A DNA stretch of 64,000 nt from Lachnospiraceae bacterium (GCA_021628825.1 JAJXRY010000001.1:1426001-1490000); one strand, 5' to 3'. Shown: positions 49,406-59,540, counted from the first letter of the stretch. The notes: generated from the letters alone by a model not told the origin. Made by a program: numbers and translations.

Positions 49406-50495
49406 TATGGTCTTCCCCCTATAATATTACTTTTCCAAAGGTCTCCTAATGTATAATCATCCTCCAACCATGTCTGAAGCTTATCAGCATCCAGTCTTTC
49501 AAATTCAGAGTGGTCATCATGATGATTTACTACGATTATGTCATTCGCAGAAAACTCATTCACAAGTTCTACCGATTGCGTTGAAATAATAATTTGCTTC
49601 TCTACGGATGCTTTTCTTTATTAAGGCTGCCAACAATGAAATTGCATACGGATGCAGCCCCAGTTCCGGTTCATCAATCAAAATTGTTTCAGGCATTAAC
49701 TCCCTTGGCTGCAAAAGCAATGTTGCCAGACATATAAAACGTAATGTTCCATCAGAGAGCTGCGCTCCCAGGAAAGGCACTTCGCTATTGATGTCCCTCC
49801 ATTCTAAAATGATCTGTGACTCATTTAACGGATCCGGTCTTAACACAAAATCAGAAAAAAATGGTGCCACCATTTTTACCGTACTTACAATTCGTCTATA
49901 GCATCCTTCCTCCTTCATCTTAAGACGATACAAAAAGGCGGCCAGATTGCGGGCATCTACTGCCAGTTCCTGATTATCATTAATACCACACATCTGCTTT
50001 ACAAGTGCCGTATCACTGGTATCATGAAAATGATATACCCTCCATTTCTGATTACTTAAAATTGGCTTTACAAATTTATCAATACGGGTTCCTGTTCCTT
50101 TGTTCCACAAAGACTCTCCATGCCCTCGTGCTACCAGCTTATTTCCGCTTGTTTCCCAATAAAACCATTCACCTTCAAATAAAAATTGATTCCCTACTGT
50201 AGGTACCAGATCAAACTCATAGCCATTAGCGCCAAAAATAAAATTTTATACTGATCTTTTTCCGTTTTCTTACTCCCCGAAAACAGAAAGGCATTGGATC
50301 CTCCATGCTTTGCAACATATAACTGAAATTCACCATCGATCATGCTCTGCAACATTTTTAAACAGTGAAATAAAATTGGATTTTTCCGGCCCCGTTACTT
50401 CCAATCAAAACATTAATCATATTAAGCTCTAATTCGCAGTGCTTAATGGATTTGAAGCCATCGATACATATTTTGGTAATCTGTTTATCATTCAT
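49405..50495 (-). CDS. AAA ATPase (ABC/SMC-like, AAA_21 type), partner of DUF4276, frameshifted
   Basis: Reconstructed to about 360 aa. It starts MNDKQITKICIDGFKSIKHC and has VLIGSNGAGKS (Walker A, partly out of frame at 50375), LGAQLSDGTLRFICLATLLL (ABC signature region), ILIDEPELGLHPYAI (Walker B and D-loop) and IISTQSVELVNEFSANDIIV (H-loop region). This is the RecF/OLD-like fold. In such pairs the ATPase senses a phage component or DNA state and triggers the TOPRIM effector. That role is inferred. Breaks lie at about 50375, 50250 and 49612. Between 50496 and 50747 I see no further gene. Confidence 0.78.
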
Positions 50496-50747
50496 TCTGT
50501 CACCTATAAACCTGTCTTTATGTTCTGATAACAACACACATTTACTCTCAATTGCCTTTTTCACGAAAGACAATGTACCTATATATTCATATCATCTCTT
50601 ACTTATTCAAATAGTTGTTTTGGAAAAAGCACAGCTGCATCATCCGCCTAAGTCATAACGGAATATATAGAAAATTAGATTTCAGAAATGTATGCCTTTA
50701 TTACTTCTACCATAGCATATCTTTCTATAGGTTTCAATGCCTTCTTC

Positions 50748-53093
50748 CTAATCTATTAACATATTCTGAATCATAACCGGCTTCTTCTGTTCACAGAACT
50801 TCATAACAGCAGGCATTGTATCCCCATAATAAGCATCATATTCACTATATTTCACCTGCTGTTCTTTCACCAGCAGCCAGTCCGTGCTCATTCTACCGGA
50901 TTTGTACTGCAGATTCCGGAATAAATCCTCAATTTCCTCTTTTATTCCTTTCCATGTATCATTTACGTTCTCAGGAAACAAATACACCGTAGCCTCTATG
51001 TTATCCTTATATTCTTCAAAAATATGCAGGTTATCCTTGATCTTTCGTCTCGCTGCCTCCGGATTCTCTACATAGGTGCCAAGGCTGATTCCATACAGCA
51101 ATCTCTTTTTATCTGCAGCTCCATTCGTTTCATGTTCACATTGCGTTCTGAAATTTACTTGTGTATTCCACACCTGAATTTTCTTTTCCCAGGCTTCTTT
51201 TGTTTCTTCTCCTGCAAATTCAGTCAGTTTTTCAACATACCACTTCTTTTTATTCTCGGAATTAAGCAGAATCCGGTCTGCATACATCACTCCCGGCATT
51301 GTTACATAGTACTGCATATTCCGGTATTCTCTGGAATCCTTTCCGTATAATTCTCCTGCTCCATATGGTGACACATAAATTAATTCATCTGTATACTTTC
51401 GAATGCTCGACGCATAAAACAAGGGTGGAATACTGATATTCGGATTCCATTCATCATATGGGTTCTGGATATAAATCTGTTCCGGATGCAGCAGCTCGAG
51501 ATGTTCGACAGTGAACTGTTTCAAATCTAAAATCTGATTGGGATTCACACCGGTCAATTCAGTCAAGCGAATTTCTTCCATATGCCACTTCATCGGTGAT
51601 CCATCATAATCCTTATCATAATAGGGCAAAATCACAAGATACGGTACACTGTCCGTACCTTCAAGCTTCTCCTTCCATAACAACTGGATATTATCCCATT
51701 CTACAGAATGGCTAATCAGAAATAATATCGTTTTCTTGGACCGAGCATTCTGGCTCCATTCCTTCTCAATCATCTGCATAATATCCGACAATTTGTTGAG
51801 TTTTGTATACATTGAATCCGTGTCTGAACATTGCCCTGTCACCACTTTATCCTGTATTTCACTCTCCGCTGTAACGTGTATCTGATATAATTGATACAGT
51901 TTCTCACAATACTGTTCCAAACACTTAACAATTTCACTTTTCTCATAGCCTACCTGCTCCAGCATTGTGCCGAAATCTATTGCCAGCTGCTGGCTTACCG
52001 ATATTGTTTCTGCTGCCACTTCCGGTTTCTGATCCAGGAATGCATTGATAATCTGTTCTTTTAGGACAAGAAGCTCCTGCAGGCATTCCTCTCCCAATTC
52101 CTTATAAGATTTCTGTTGATATTCCAGCTCTTCTTGCGTTCTTTCGATTTTGGAACTATCGAATTGAAATGACGGCAATGGGAAATCAAGCACCTTCTGC
52201 AGATTTTTCTTCTGTCCTTCAAAGAAGGGATAGTCATGTGCTCCGGCATCCTTAACAGGCCTCAGATAATCTCCGTATCGTTCCCGAAGCATTTTATCAT
52301 ACAGTGGTGGAACCGGTATTGCTGTATATTCAAATGGCAGATATACAGGTTCTCTATAGTATTCCTTTGGATAATAACGAGGTGCTTCTTTCAATCCCCA
52401 GGGAAACATCTGCACCAGATGATCTGACTCCTGTTCCGGAACCTCTGCAAAGCGCTTCTCCACCTCTCCATAGAGATACCTTCCCATCGCCACCGGATCT
52501 GTAATCCGCTCATAATGCTGCCCCGTCATCTGCTCCAGTCTACGAAGATGCCATTCCCGATCTTCACCCTTAATCTGTCCTTCTACGATCCCGTCTGCGA
52601 TTCCCAGCATATATTTGCAGATGGTTTTCCTCTCTTCTTCCTTAAGTGGATCCTTATAGACATAATCCAACACAAAGATATCCACGCAGGCGATGTAAGG
52701 AAAATTATGAAAACGACGCAGGTGCGCCTTTTCAAAGCAGAAATGTTTCTTATTAACAACCTTTCCCATAAACAGCCAGAAGTCCGGCTGATTACGGAAG
52801 GTCTGAACATCAAATCCCTCTTCCATATCAAACCGGGCAGCTTCCATGAATTTCTGATAATCAGTACGCTTCATAACGATATCCAGATCATCATCCCACG
52901 GAACAAACCCTCCATGGCGCACAGCACCAAGCAGGGTTCCCCAATCCGCATAATAGGTAATATCATGTAATCTGCATACTCTGTCGATTTCCATCAAAAC
53001 TTCCAGTTCTGCAGCCCACGCCTGCTTAATAGCAGTAGGAACTACAAACCCACACCGGACTTCATCGAACAGAAATGTTTCCTCTACACTCAT
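50748..53093 (-). CDS. LicD-type phosphotransferase fused to a TagF-like GT domain (copy 1)
   Basis: This 781-aa protein has an intact frame. Residues 20-260 are a LicD domain: VCRLHDITYYADWGTLLGAV, RHGGFVPWDDDLDIVMKR (the DDDxD metal motif), YIACVDIFVLDYV. The end of this part is KDAGAHDYPFFEGQ. A coiled region of about 150 aa follows. The C-terminal 300 aa resemble CDP-glycerol glycerophosphotransferase (TagF-type) domains (SKKTILFLISHSVEWDNIQL, LVILPYYDKDYDGS, YIQNPYDEWN, YYVTMPGVMYADRILLNSE). LicD proteins transfer a CDP-activated phospho-alcohol (choline or pentitol phosphate). It lies with a paralog directly downstream of flagellin. Confidence 0.85.
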   Translation of the reverse strand: MSVEETFLFDEVRCGFVVPTAIKQAWAAELEVLMEIDRVCRLHDITYYADWGTLLGAVRHGGFVPWDDDLDIVMKRTDYQKFMEAARFDMEEGFDVQTFRNQPDFWLFMGKVVNKKHFCFEKAHLRRFHNFPYIACVDIFVLDYVYKDPLKEEERKTICKYMLGIADGIVEGQIKGEDREWHLRRLEQMTGQHYERITDPVAMGRYLYGEVEKRFAEVPEQESDHLVQMFPWGLKEAPRYYPKEYYREPVYLPFEYTAIPVPPLYDKMLRERYGDYLRPVKDAGAHDYPFFEGQKKNLQKVLDFPLPSFQFDSSKIERTQEELEYQQKSYKELGEECLQELLVLKEQIINAFLDQKPEVAAETISVSQQLAIDFGTMLEQVGYEKSEIVKCLEQYCEKLYQLYQIHVTAESEIQDKVVTGQCSDTDSMYTKLNKLSDIMQMIEKEWSQNARSKKTILFLISHSVEWDNIQLLWKEKLEGTDSVPYLVILPYYDKDYDGSPMKWHMEEIRLTELTGVNPNQILDLKQFTVEHLELLHPEQIYIQNPYDEWNPNISIPPLFYASSIRKYTDELIYVSPYGAGELYGKDSREYRNMQYYVTMPGVMYADRILLNSENKKKWYVEKLTEFAGEETKEAWEKKIQVWNTQVNFRTQCEHETNGAADKKRLLYGISLGTYVENPEAARRKIKDNLHIFEEYKDNIEATVYLFPENVNDTWKGIKEEIEDLFRNLQYKSGRMSTDWLLVKEQQVKYSEYDAYYGDTMPAVMKFCEQKKPVMIQNMLID

Positions 53094-53153
53094 CCTAAAG
53101 CTTCCTCATCTGATCTTCATTCAACGCTATCTTCTCAATAACAGTTGTCACTC

Positions 53154-55410
53154 TCATCGTATCTCTACATTCTGCAGCATGACCGGCTTTTTAGCAACCA
53201 TCATAAGCTGGGCACTCTTGCCACCGTCACCATAAAAGGCATCTGACAGCTTCGCCGCTCTCTCCTTATCGGAATCCCCCATTATGGTAATCCAGTCCTT
53301 TTGATCTGCATTAAGCACTGCCTGTTCATATTCCTTCAGAAGCTGCGGTGCTCTCTTCTGAAGCCGTTGTCTAAGCTGCAGATCCTGCAGCCAGATAATC
53401 TGTAATCTGTCTGCCTGTTTTTCAAACAATGCCATGGAATTCTGCATTTTGGCAAGCATTTCTTCTCCATGCTCCAAAAGGCCATTTCCACTGACATAAT
53501 ACAACAGCACCTTTTTTCCCTGCCATTCCTCCGGACGCTGCTCTCCCTGATCCTTCACATCATCTAAAGGAGAACCGGCTCCTGAAATTTTTTCTTCCCA
53601 GATCGGACGTGTTTCTTCTCCGGCCCACTGACTTAAGTATTCCACATAGCTTTGCTTCATTGTTTCCGACTGGACAATCACCTGATCGGCATTCACTACA
53701 CCGGGCATTGCCACATAATATTTCATGGCATTGATGGCACGTTCATCCTGCTTTGTAATTTCATCGGTTTTTAAAACCATGGAATATAAATTAATTGTTC
53801 TGTGTTTTTCCAAAGGTTTGTCGAATAATAATCCGAATGAACGGTCAGCACATAATCCCAGTTATCATGTGGATTCTGGATATAGATGCGATCCGGATGA
53901 TTGTTCTCAACATCATACTTCATAAAATCCGTAATCGCCACATATTCCGGGAATTGATCCCCCTCATAACGTCTCTCGCTCAGAGCTGTTCCCATCCGTC
54001 TTTTATAATAATAGGGAATTGGCACTACCCGGACAATACTATCCTCTTCCTCACAGGCTTTCCTCCACACACTTTCAATTGCTTTCCATTGGGAAGCATG
54101 ATATGGCATGAAAACAATTTCTTTCTTAACAGAAAGAGCCTCTGCCTTCTCAATGATTACCTGTAAGGCATCGTCCAAAATAGCACGGACTTCCTTTCCA
54201 TCCACCGTCATATTCGAGGATATTACGCCATATAACTCAAATACTCCTTCACAATACTGCTCCAGTAACGAAACAATCTCCGTTCCTTCTCCCAGCTTCT
54301 TCTCAACGGAGCTGCCAATGACAACCGCTACATTCTGCAGTTCTTCAAACAGCTTCTGTACCAGTTCCCGGTTTCCACTCTGTATCAGCAGTTCCAGCTT
54401 TTCATGTATCTGGCTAAGGAGCTGCAGCTTCTGCAAAAGGCTCTGCTTAAAATCCGGTGCCTTAGTCCGTTCCAATAATCCTTCCGGATACTGATAAGTC
54501 GGGATCTCCGCTCCACGCTCTTTTTAGGAATTCGTCATGTGCATCAAAATAAGGATAATCATGTCCGCCACCACTTCTGACATTGCGCATATAATCTCCA
54601 TACTTAAGCTTAAGGATCTCGTCATAGCCCATAGGCACCGGCATGGTAACCACATCAAAGGGCATCTGCACGGAATCCGCATAGCACTCTTTCGGATAAA
54701 CACTGGCTCCCGATTCCAGATATTGGGGAATCAATGCAATCCGATCCCCATCCTCTTCTCCATATAGCGCATACAGAGCCGTAAGAAGCTTATATAGTTG
54801 GTTCTTAATATTTCCATCACGTTCAATTTTCTGACCACACATATTTTCAATGAGAACAAGCAGTCCTTCAAGATCCCCCTCCTGCAGATGACCCTGTCCA
54901 TTTGTATCCGCTACTGTTTTAATTAGCTCCACAAGTTCCCTTTGAATCTCTTCCTCTTCCTTATTATTCGTCACATAATCCAGAGGAAAAAAATATCAAT
55001 TCCCGTAGGATAGGGACAATTATGGAATTCATCCAGAAATTCGGGCGAAAAAAATTTGCGAAATAGCTGTTAATCACCCTCATCATGACATCCCAGTAAT
55101 TCTCGTCATTGCCATACCAGAGAATGGTGTACCCTTCCGGCAATTCTGCCTCCACAATTTTCTGGAACTTCTCGTAATCCATACGTTTCATGGAAATGTC
55201 CATATCATCATCCCACGGAATAAATCCACCATGCCGGATACAGCCTAGCAAAGACCCCCATTCCGCAAAGTATTGAATGTTATGCTTCCGGCATATTTCG
55301 TCCACGACCAGAAGCACCTCCAACTGGGCTGCCCAACAGCATTTCATCTTAGAACTGATATAAAAACCGTCCCGTACCTCTTCTTCAAAATAGGAATCCG
55401 AAAACTCCAT
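53154..55410 (-). CDS. LicD-type phosphotransferase fused to a TagF-like GT domain (copy 2), frameshifted
   Basis: A paralog of the next gene, about 750 aa when corrected. It starts MEFSDSYFEEEVRDGFYISS and has the LicD motifs ICRKHNIQYFAEWGSLLGCI, RHGGFIPWDDDMDISMKRMD and, after correction, CPYPTGIDIFPLDYVTNN. The end of the LicD part is SGGGHDYPYFDAHDEF. The TagF-like part has EIVFMPYHASQWKAIESVW, YIQNPHDNWD and KYYVAMPGVVNADQVIVQSE. Breaks: near 55052 (seven T), 55000, 54525 and 53805. It begins 85 bases after the flagellin stop, on the same strand, separated by a terminator. Tandem duplication with divergence suggests different acceptors. Confidence 0.8.
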
Positions 55411-55426
55411 AAGAACCTCCTGTTAC

Positions 55427-55460
55427 GAAAAAAGGAACCGGATGTTGTCCGGTTCCTTTT
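55427..55460 (-). terminator. Flagellin terminator
   Basis: GGAACCGGA and TCCGGTTCC (55434-55442 with 55448-55456) make a perfect 9-bp stem followed on the minus strand by six T. It lies about 35 bases after the flagellin stop. Confidence 0.9.
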
Positions 55461-55494
55461 GGTAGTCATTGTTTCATTGCATTCTCTACAGAAA

Positions 55495-56424
55495 TTAGCC
55501 AAGTAAGGACAGAACACCCTGATTGGACTGATTAGCCTGTGCAAGCATTGCCTGACCAGCCTGTGCAAGGATATTGTTGTTGGAATACTTAACCATTTCA
55601 GATGCCATATCTGTATCACGGATAGCAGATTCAGCACTTGTTGTGTTCTCTACAACGTTATCAAGGTTGTTGATGGTGTGCTCCAGACGATTCTGAATAG
55701 CACCAAGGTCAGATCTCTGTTCGGATACATCCTGAATAGCGGACTTAGCCCAAACATTCAGGCCTGCAAACATAGATGCCTTAAGTAAGTTTTTTTCACT
55801 AATCTTAGCTGCGCTTGATAACTTGCAGAAGCTAAGGAATTTAGCTACAACCCTTTCCTTTGTATCCAGAGAAGTCACAGCGCTCATCTTCTTCTTCATA
55901 GTATCGAATGTAGTAGCCAGTGTAGACACGCCCATGTTCTTAATAGTAACAGAAATCTTGTTATTTACGTTAGACTCTGCGCCAACCTGAAGATTCTTAG
56001 CATTGAAAGAACCATTTAATAAGCTCTGCTCATTGAAGGTTGTTGTCTGTTTAACACGGTTGATTTCCTGCATTAACTGGGAAACTTCAGATCCGATGTA
56101 GCTTCTGTCCTGAGTGGTAAGAGTTCCGTTTTCACCCTTAACAGCCAGTTCGTTAATTCTCTGAAGCATATCTTCTACTTCTGCAAGAGCACCTTCTGCT
56201 GTCTGTACACAAGAGATACCGTCCTGAGCGTTAGCGGAAGCCTGTGTTAAGCCTCTCATCTGACGTCTCATCTTCTCACTGATGGAAAGACCTGCTGCAT
56301 CATCTGCTGCTCTGTTGATCTTGTATCCGGAAGATAACTTCTCTGTGGACTTAGCCTGTGTCTTAGTTGTGAGTCCTAACATTCTGTTAGAGTTCATTGC
56401 TGTAAGATTGTGTTGTACTACCAT
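55495..56424 (-). CDS. hag: Flagellin (filament protein)
   Basis: This 309-aa flagellin has intact D0/D1 ends. N-terminal: MVVQHNLTAMNSNRMLGL, TEKLSSGYKINRAADDAAGL, QAKSTEK, SEKMRRQMRGL, with the TLR5-type region LQRINELAVKGENGTLTTQD. C-terminal: SEQRSDLGAIQNRLEHTINN, SAIRDTDMASEMVKYSNNNI, QANQSNQGVLSLLG. The middle (about residues 165-228) is short and odd, with a Cys (LSFCKL). It has a sigma-28 promoter, a leader with a CsrA-type hairpin, and GGAGG before ATG. Flagellin is exported by the flagellar type III system with FliS. Confidence 0.97.
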   Translation of the reverse strand: MVVQHNLTAMNSNRMLGLTTKTQAKSTEKLSSGYKINRAADDAAGLSISEKMRRQMRGLTQASANAQDGISCVQTAEGALAEVEDMLQRINELAVKGENGTLTTQDRSYIGSEVSQLMQEINRVKQTTTFNEQSLLNGSFNAKNLQVGAESNVNNKISVTIKNMGVSTLATTFDTMKKKMSAVTSLDTKERVVAKFLSFCKLSSAAKISEKNLLKASMFAGLNVWAKSAIQDVSEQRSDLGAIQNRLEHTINNLDNVVENTTSAESAIRDTDMASEMVKYSNNNILAQAGQAMLAQANQSNQGVLSLLG

Positions 56425-56448
56425 AATTCATTCCTCCTTGAAATTGTT

Positions 56449-56466
56449 CACTGCTTCCATGCAGTG
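56449..56466 (-). promoter_or_regulatory. CsrA-type hairpin in the flagellin leader
   Basis: CACTGC-ATGGAA-GCAGTG is a perfect 6-bp stem with GGA in the loop, in the leader of the flagellin mRNA, 13 bases before the AAGGAGG ribosome-binding site. CsrA sites are GGA in hairpin loops, often paired with a second site at the Shine-Dalgarno (also GGA here). The CsrA/FliW genes lie 5 kb away. Confidence 0.7.
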
Positions 56467-56592
56467 AGTGTTTAATTTATAGTGCAGATTTCTTTTTGAA
56501 ATCGTACGCCTTCGAAAAGATGCTCTGCAATTTTCTAAAAACAAAAACTTTTTATTTTTTTAAATGTTTGTTTTTGTTTTTATTTGTAATAT

Positions 56593-56618
56593 ATATCGGA
56601 GTGTATTCGGAATACTTA
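56593..56618 (-). promoter_or_regulatory. Sigma-28 promoter of flagellin
   Basis: On the minus strand TAAG (56618-56615), 15 bases, CCGATAT (56599-56593). It matches the SigD consensus TAAA-N15-(G)CCGATAT. The leader before the ATG is about 165 bases. Confidence 0.85.
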
Positions 56619-56703
56619 ACCCCTTTTTTTGCATTTTTGTGTAAAAACTAATATTTGATTTTTTTATTGATGTTATTTCGAATCTGCCATGCTACAGTCC
56701 ATA

Positions 56704-57179
56704 CTACTTCTTATCATCCAGGAATTGTGGCGGTACATACTCTGAACGATTCATATTTTTTTATAATAATTCAGCGCTACCTGTTTATTATGTCTTCCCT
56801 GACGGATCTTTTCCCGGGATTTACGGAACTGTTGCTCCACGGCGGTTTTATTCCGCTGTTCCATAGCCTGCAGCTTCACACTTTTATCCGTAAGCTCACT
56901 GATCAGATTCTGCAAAGTCCGGATCTGTACTGCATACAATTCCTTGTGTCCGATCAGCTGCTCTTTAATCCGGCCATAGACCGTTTCAAACCCCTGATCC
57001 AGCTCCATAATCATCTGAACCAATGGATCCTTCTTCTCTACCAGCTGGTCAAATGCCTCATAATCCAGTTCTTCAGCCTTCAGTAAATCCTGCTGTGCCA
57101 TTGTATATGAGGTCAGTTCATCCAGAATCTGCAGTTTCTTTCTCAGACTTTCTTCCAATATGGATAAATAATTTTCCAT
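56704..57179 (-). CDS. FlgN/FliT-like flagellar chaperone, end frameshifted
   Basis: About 157 aa of alpha-helical coiled-coil: MENYLSILEESLRKKLQILD, DYEAFDQLVEKKDPLVQMIM, LQNLISELTDKSVKLQAMEQ, YYKN. A run of seven A near 56759 gives a false stop. With five A it continues MNRSEYVPPQFLDDKK to TAG at 56704, a typical Clostridia FlgN-like tail. The start overlaps the fliS stop (TAATG). It probably chaperones filament-type proteins (FlgK/FlgL or FliD). Confidence 0.7.
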
Positions 57180-57565
57180 TATTCAGCTCCCTTATGCTGT
57201 GCTTTCGCCATAACTTCCTTCCAGGTATCACGAAGTGCCCGGAGATGCTCACATACTTCGTTCAGGATTTCCGGATCCTTCTTCATATTGGCCTGTGTCA
57301 GACGCTGCTGCAGATAAACATAAATGCGATCAAAATCCTGTGAAACAGGATACTTCATATCCAACGTGCTCTGAAGGTAATTCACGATATTCTCCACCTT
57401 CACAATATTCGTATGAGCCTTCTGAACATCCTTCTTCTCAACTGCCATAATGGCAATATTACAGAATTTAATCGCGCCTTCATAAAGCATCAGTGTCAGT
57501 TCTGCCGGAGAAGCTGTCAGAACCTTACTGTTATTATATTGTGCATATGCTGCAGGTATTGCCAT
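57179..57565 (-). CDS. fliS: Flagellin export chaperone FliS
   Basis: FliS (128 aa) binds the flagellin C-terminus before export. Family motifs: YAQYNNSKVLTASPAELTLM, LYEGAIKFCNIA, NIVKVENIVNYLQSTLDM. It lies two bases after fliD and overlaps the FlgN-like gene, in the usual order fliD-fliS. Confidence 0.97.
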   Translation of the reverse strand: MAIPAAYAQYNNSKVLTASPAELTLMLYEGAIKFCNIAIMAVEKKDVQKAHTNIVKVENIVNYLQSTLDMKYPVSQDFDRIYVYLQQRLTQANMKKDPEILNEVCEHLRALRDTWKEVMAKAQHKGAE

Positions 57566-57567
57566 CT

Positions 57568-59091
57568 TTATGAACCTCCAAGTAAGCCGGAAATCGCACT
57601 GGAATTCGATTGCATCTTTGCAAGTGCCGTTTCCATTTTACTAAATTTCTTGTACCATTTATCTTCGTAATCGTTGACCTTCTGTTCCATTTCAGCGATC
57701 TTGGTCGTATAGTCCGCATAATCTGATTTCATCTTCTTGTCATCATAGAAGCTTCCGTAAGTACGGTAGCCCTGTACTGCAGATGACAGACTATCCATGG
57801 CAGAATATAATTCTCTGCTCAAAGAGCTGAAGAAGGATACCACCGTATCCGGATCCGACGAAATCAATGATTTCAGCTTGTCAGCGTTGCCGGATGTACT
57901 GTCATCATCCGGATCACCATCAATATGATATGCATTCTTCTCATTATCCGCTGCGGTAAAATAGCCCAGAGTATCAATGCCGAAATCATTTAAATACATT
58001 CTCTTTCCATTCACTTCTACGCCTGCGCTCATCGTACTGGTAAATTTGGTACGAATGGAAGAAAGATTCGAATCACGGCGAAGCAGGGAATCCTTAATCT
58101 TCTTCTCGTACTTTTCTACTTCCGAATCAGTTAATGCGTCCTTTTCTTCATCGGTAAGAGGCTCATACTTAGAAGCGGAGTCTGCATTATACAGTTTATC
58201 CACTTCATTGATGATGGAGTTGTATTCCTTAAAGAAGTTCTTGATCATGTCATAGATGCCATCGGTATCATCCTGTGTCGTGATCGTTACATCCTCGCCA
58301 TCCTTTGTCTCATTTAATGCAGTAATTGTGAGCCCGTTAATCTCAAAGGAGTTTGTGGAATTTGTAAACTTTGCCTTATTTAAGTAAATAATTGCATCCT
58401 GTCCATCAATCTTGGATGATCCATCCGATGATGCACTGATTCCCAGTGCGTTCAGAGCTGCCTGTCCGTTGGCATCAAGTCCTGCGATACTGAAATCGTT
58501 AGCTTTTCCGGACTCTCTGGCGCTTACGAAAAGACGCTGCTGTTTCGCATCAAAATTTGCATTCAGTCCGGCATCTTTTAATTGATTCATCACATCAGAA
58601 ATCGTTGTATCTGCTGTAATATTCATGCTGACTTCTTTCGAGCCGGCCTTAATCTTAATCTGCCCCGAACCGGTAATACTTTCACTGCCGGCCAGATCAC
58701 TCAATTTGGACAAAGCGGTAAGACTTCCGCCACTTGTGCTCTTTCTCTTCATTTCAGCACCGGTCAGATAACCGGTCTTAGCAAGCTGCTTTACCTGAAG
58801 AGACTGTACGCCATTAACTGCGTTCTCTCCGGTGATTACACTGACTGCACTACTGTTAGTCACCTTCGTGGTCTTCTTCATATATGCAGTGCTGAAACGC
58901 ATATTGCTGACATACTTGCTCTGGAGATTCTTAAGCTTCGTATTTAATTCCTTCCAGGCATCCTGCTTCCACTCTAACTTGGTCTGTTTCTTCTTAACAT
59001 CATCGACCTTCGTTCTCTTGGCAGCAACGAGTTCCTGGATAATGCTTTCTGTATCCATTCCGGACATCATTCCGGTCATACGCATTGCCAT
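57568..59091 (-). CDS. fliD: Flagellar cap protein FliD
   Basis: FliD (507 aa) caps the filament and folds flagellin. It starts MAMRMTGMMSGMDTESIIQE, the classic (R)xxGMxSGMDT signature. The N-terminal D0/D1 has KWQDAWKELNTKL-like EWKQDAWKELNTKLKNL, then TLKVTNSSA, INGLTITALNE and the C-terminal FKEYNSIINEVDKLYNA, FGIDTLGYFTA and the long helix (DYEDKWYKKFSKMETALAKM). The frame is intact. Confidence 0.97.
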   Translation of the reverse strand: MAMRMTGMMSGMDTESIIQELVAAKRTKVDDVKKKQTKLEWKQDAWKELNTKLKNLQSKYVSNMRFSTAYMKKTTKVTNSSAVSVITGENAVNGVQSLQVKQLAKTGYLTGAEMKRKSTSGGSLTALSKLSDLAGSESITGSGQIKIKAGSKEVSMNITADTTISDVMNQLKDAGLNANFDAKQQRLFVSARESGKANDFSIAGLDANGQAALNALGISASSDGSSKIDGQDAIIYLNKAKFTNSTNSFEINGLTITALNETKDGEDVTITTQDDTDGIYDMIKNFFKEYNSIINEVDKLYNADSASKYEPLTDEEKDALTDSEVEKYEKKIKDSLLRRDSNLSSIRTKFTSTMSAGVEVNGKRMYLNDFGIDTLGYFTAADNEKNAYHIDGDPDDDSTSGNADKLKSLISSDPDTVVSFFSSLSRELYSAMDSLSSAVQGYRTYGSFYDDKKMKSDYADYTTKIAEMEQKVNDYEDKWYKKFSKMETALAKMQSNSSAISGLLGGS

Positions 59092-59110
59092 GCTCTGTTC
59101 CTCCTGCCTT

Positions 59111-59540
59111 CTATCGTTTCTCGTCTACAAGAATACCGGCCAGTTCCCATGCCTTGGCAATCATGTCAAGGGTCTTCTCCGGCGGAAGCTCCTTAATCAC
59201 TTCCTTGGTGTCCTTATCTACGATTTTTAATTGTTACGCGGTTTGTTGCCTCATGGATTCCAAAGATTGCTTCGGAATGAGACATGTTCTTGTTCAACTG
59301 CTCGACAGCTTTCTTAATCTGTTCATTGCTTGCTGTCTGCTGCTCGGAAGAGCCCTGATTTCCGGTCTCTGCTCCCTTACCCTCTACGTCCTTGATCTTA
59401 ACAGTTGTCGGATCAAAGCTGACGGTCTGCTCTGCTGTATAGGAAACGTCCGTGTTTTCTACAGCTTTCTGTACAGGCTTTGCCTGCTGTACGTTCTGTG
59501 CCTGATATGTCATGGCACTGCTTAGTGGTTCAATTGCCAT
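59111..59540 (-). CDS. flaG: FlaG-family protein, frameshifted
   Basis: About 142 aa: MAIEPLSSAMTYQAQNV, an acidic middle, then KKAVEQLNKNMSHSEAIFGI, HEATNRVTIK. As written it ends at RR (59214). Removing one A at 59224-59228 gives IKIVDKDTKEVIKELPPEKT, the conserved FlaG C-terminus. It precedes fliD by 19 bases. FlaG tunes filament length in several bacteria. Confidence 0.88.
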
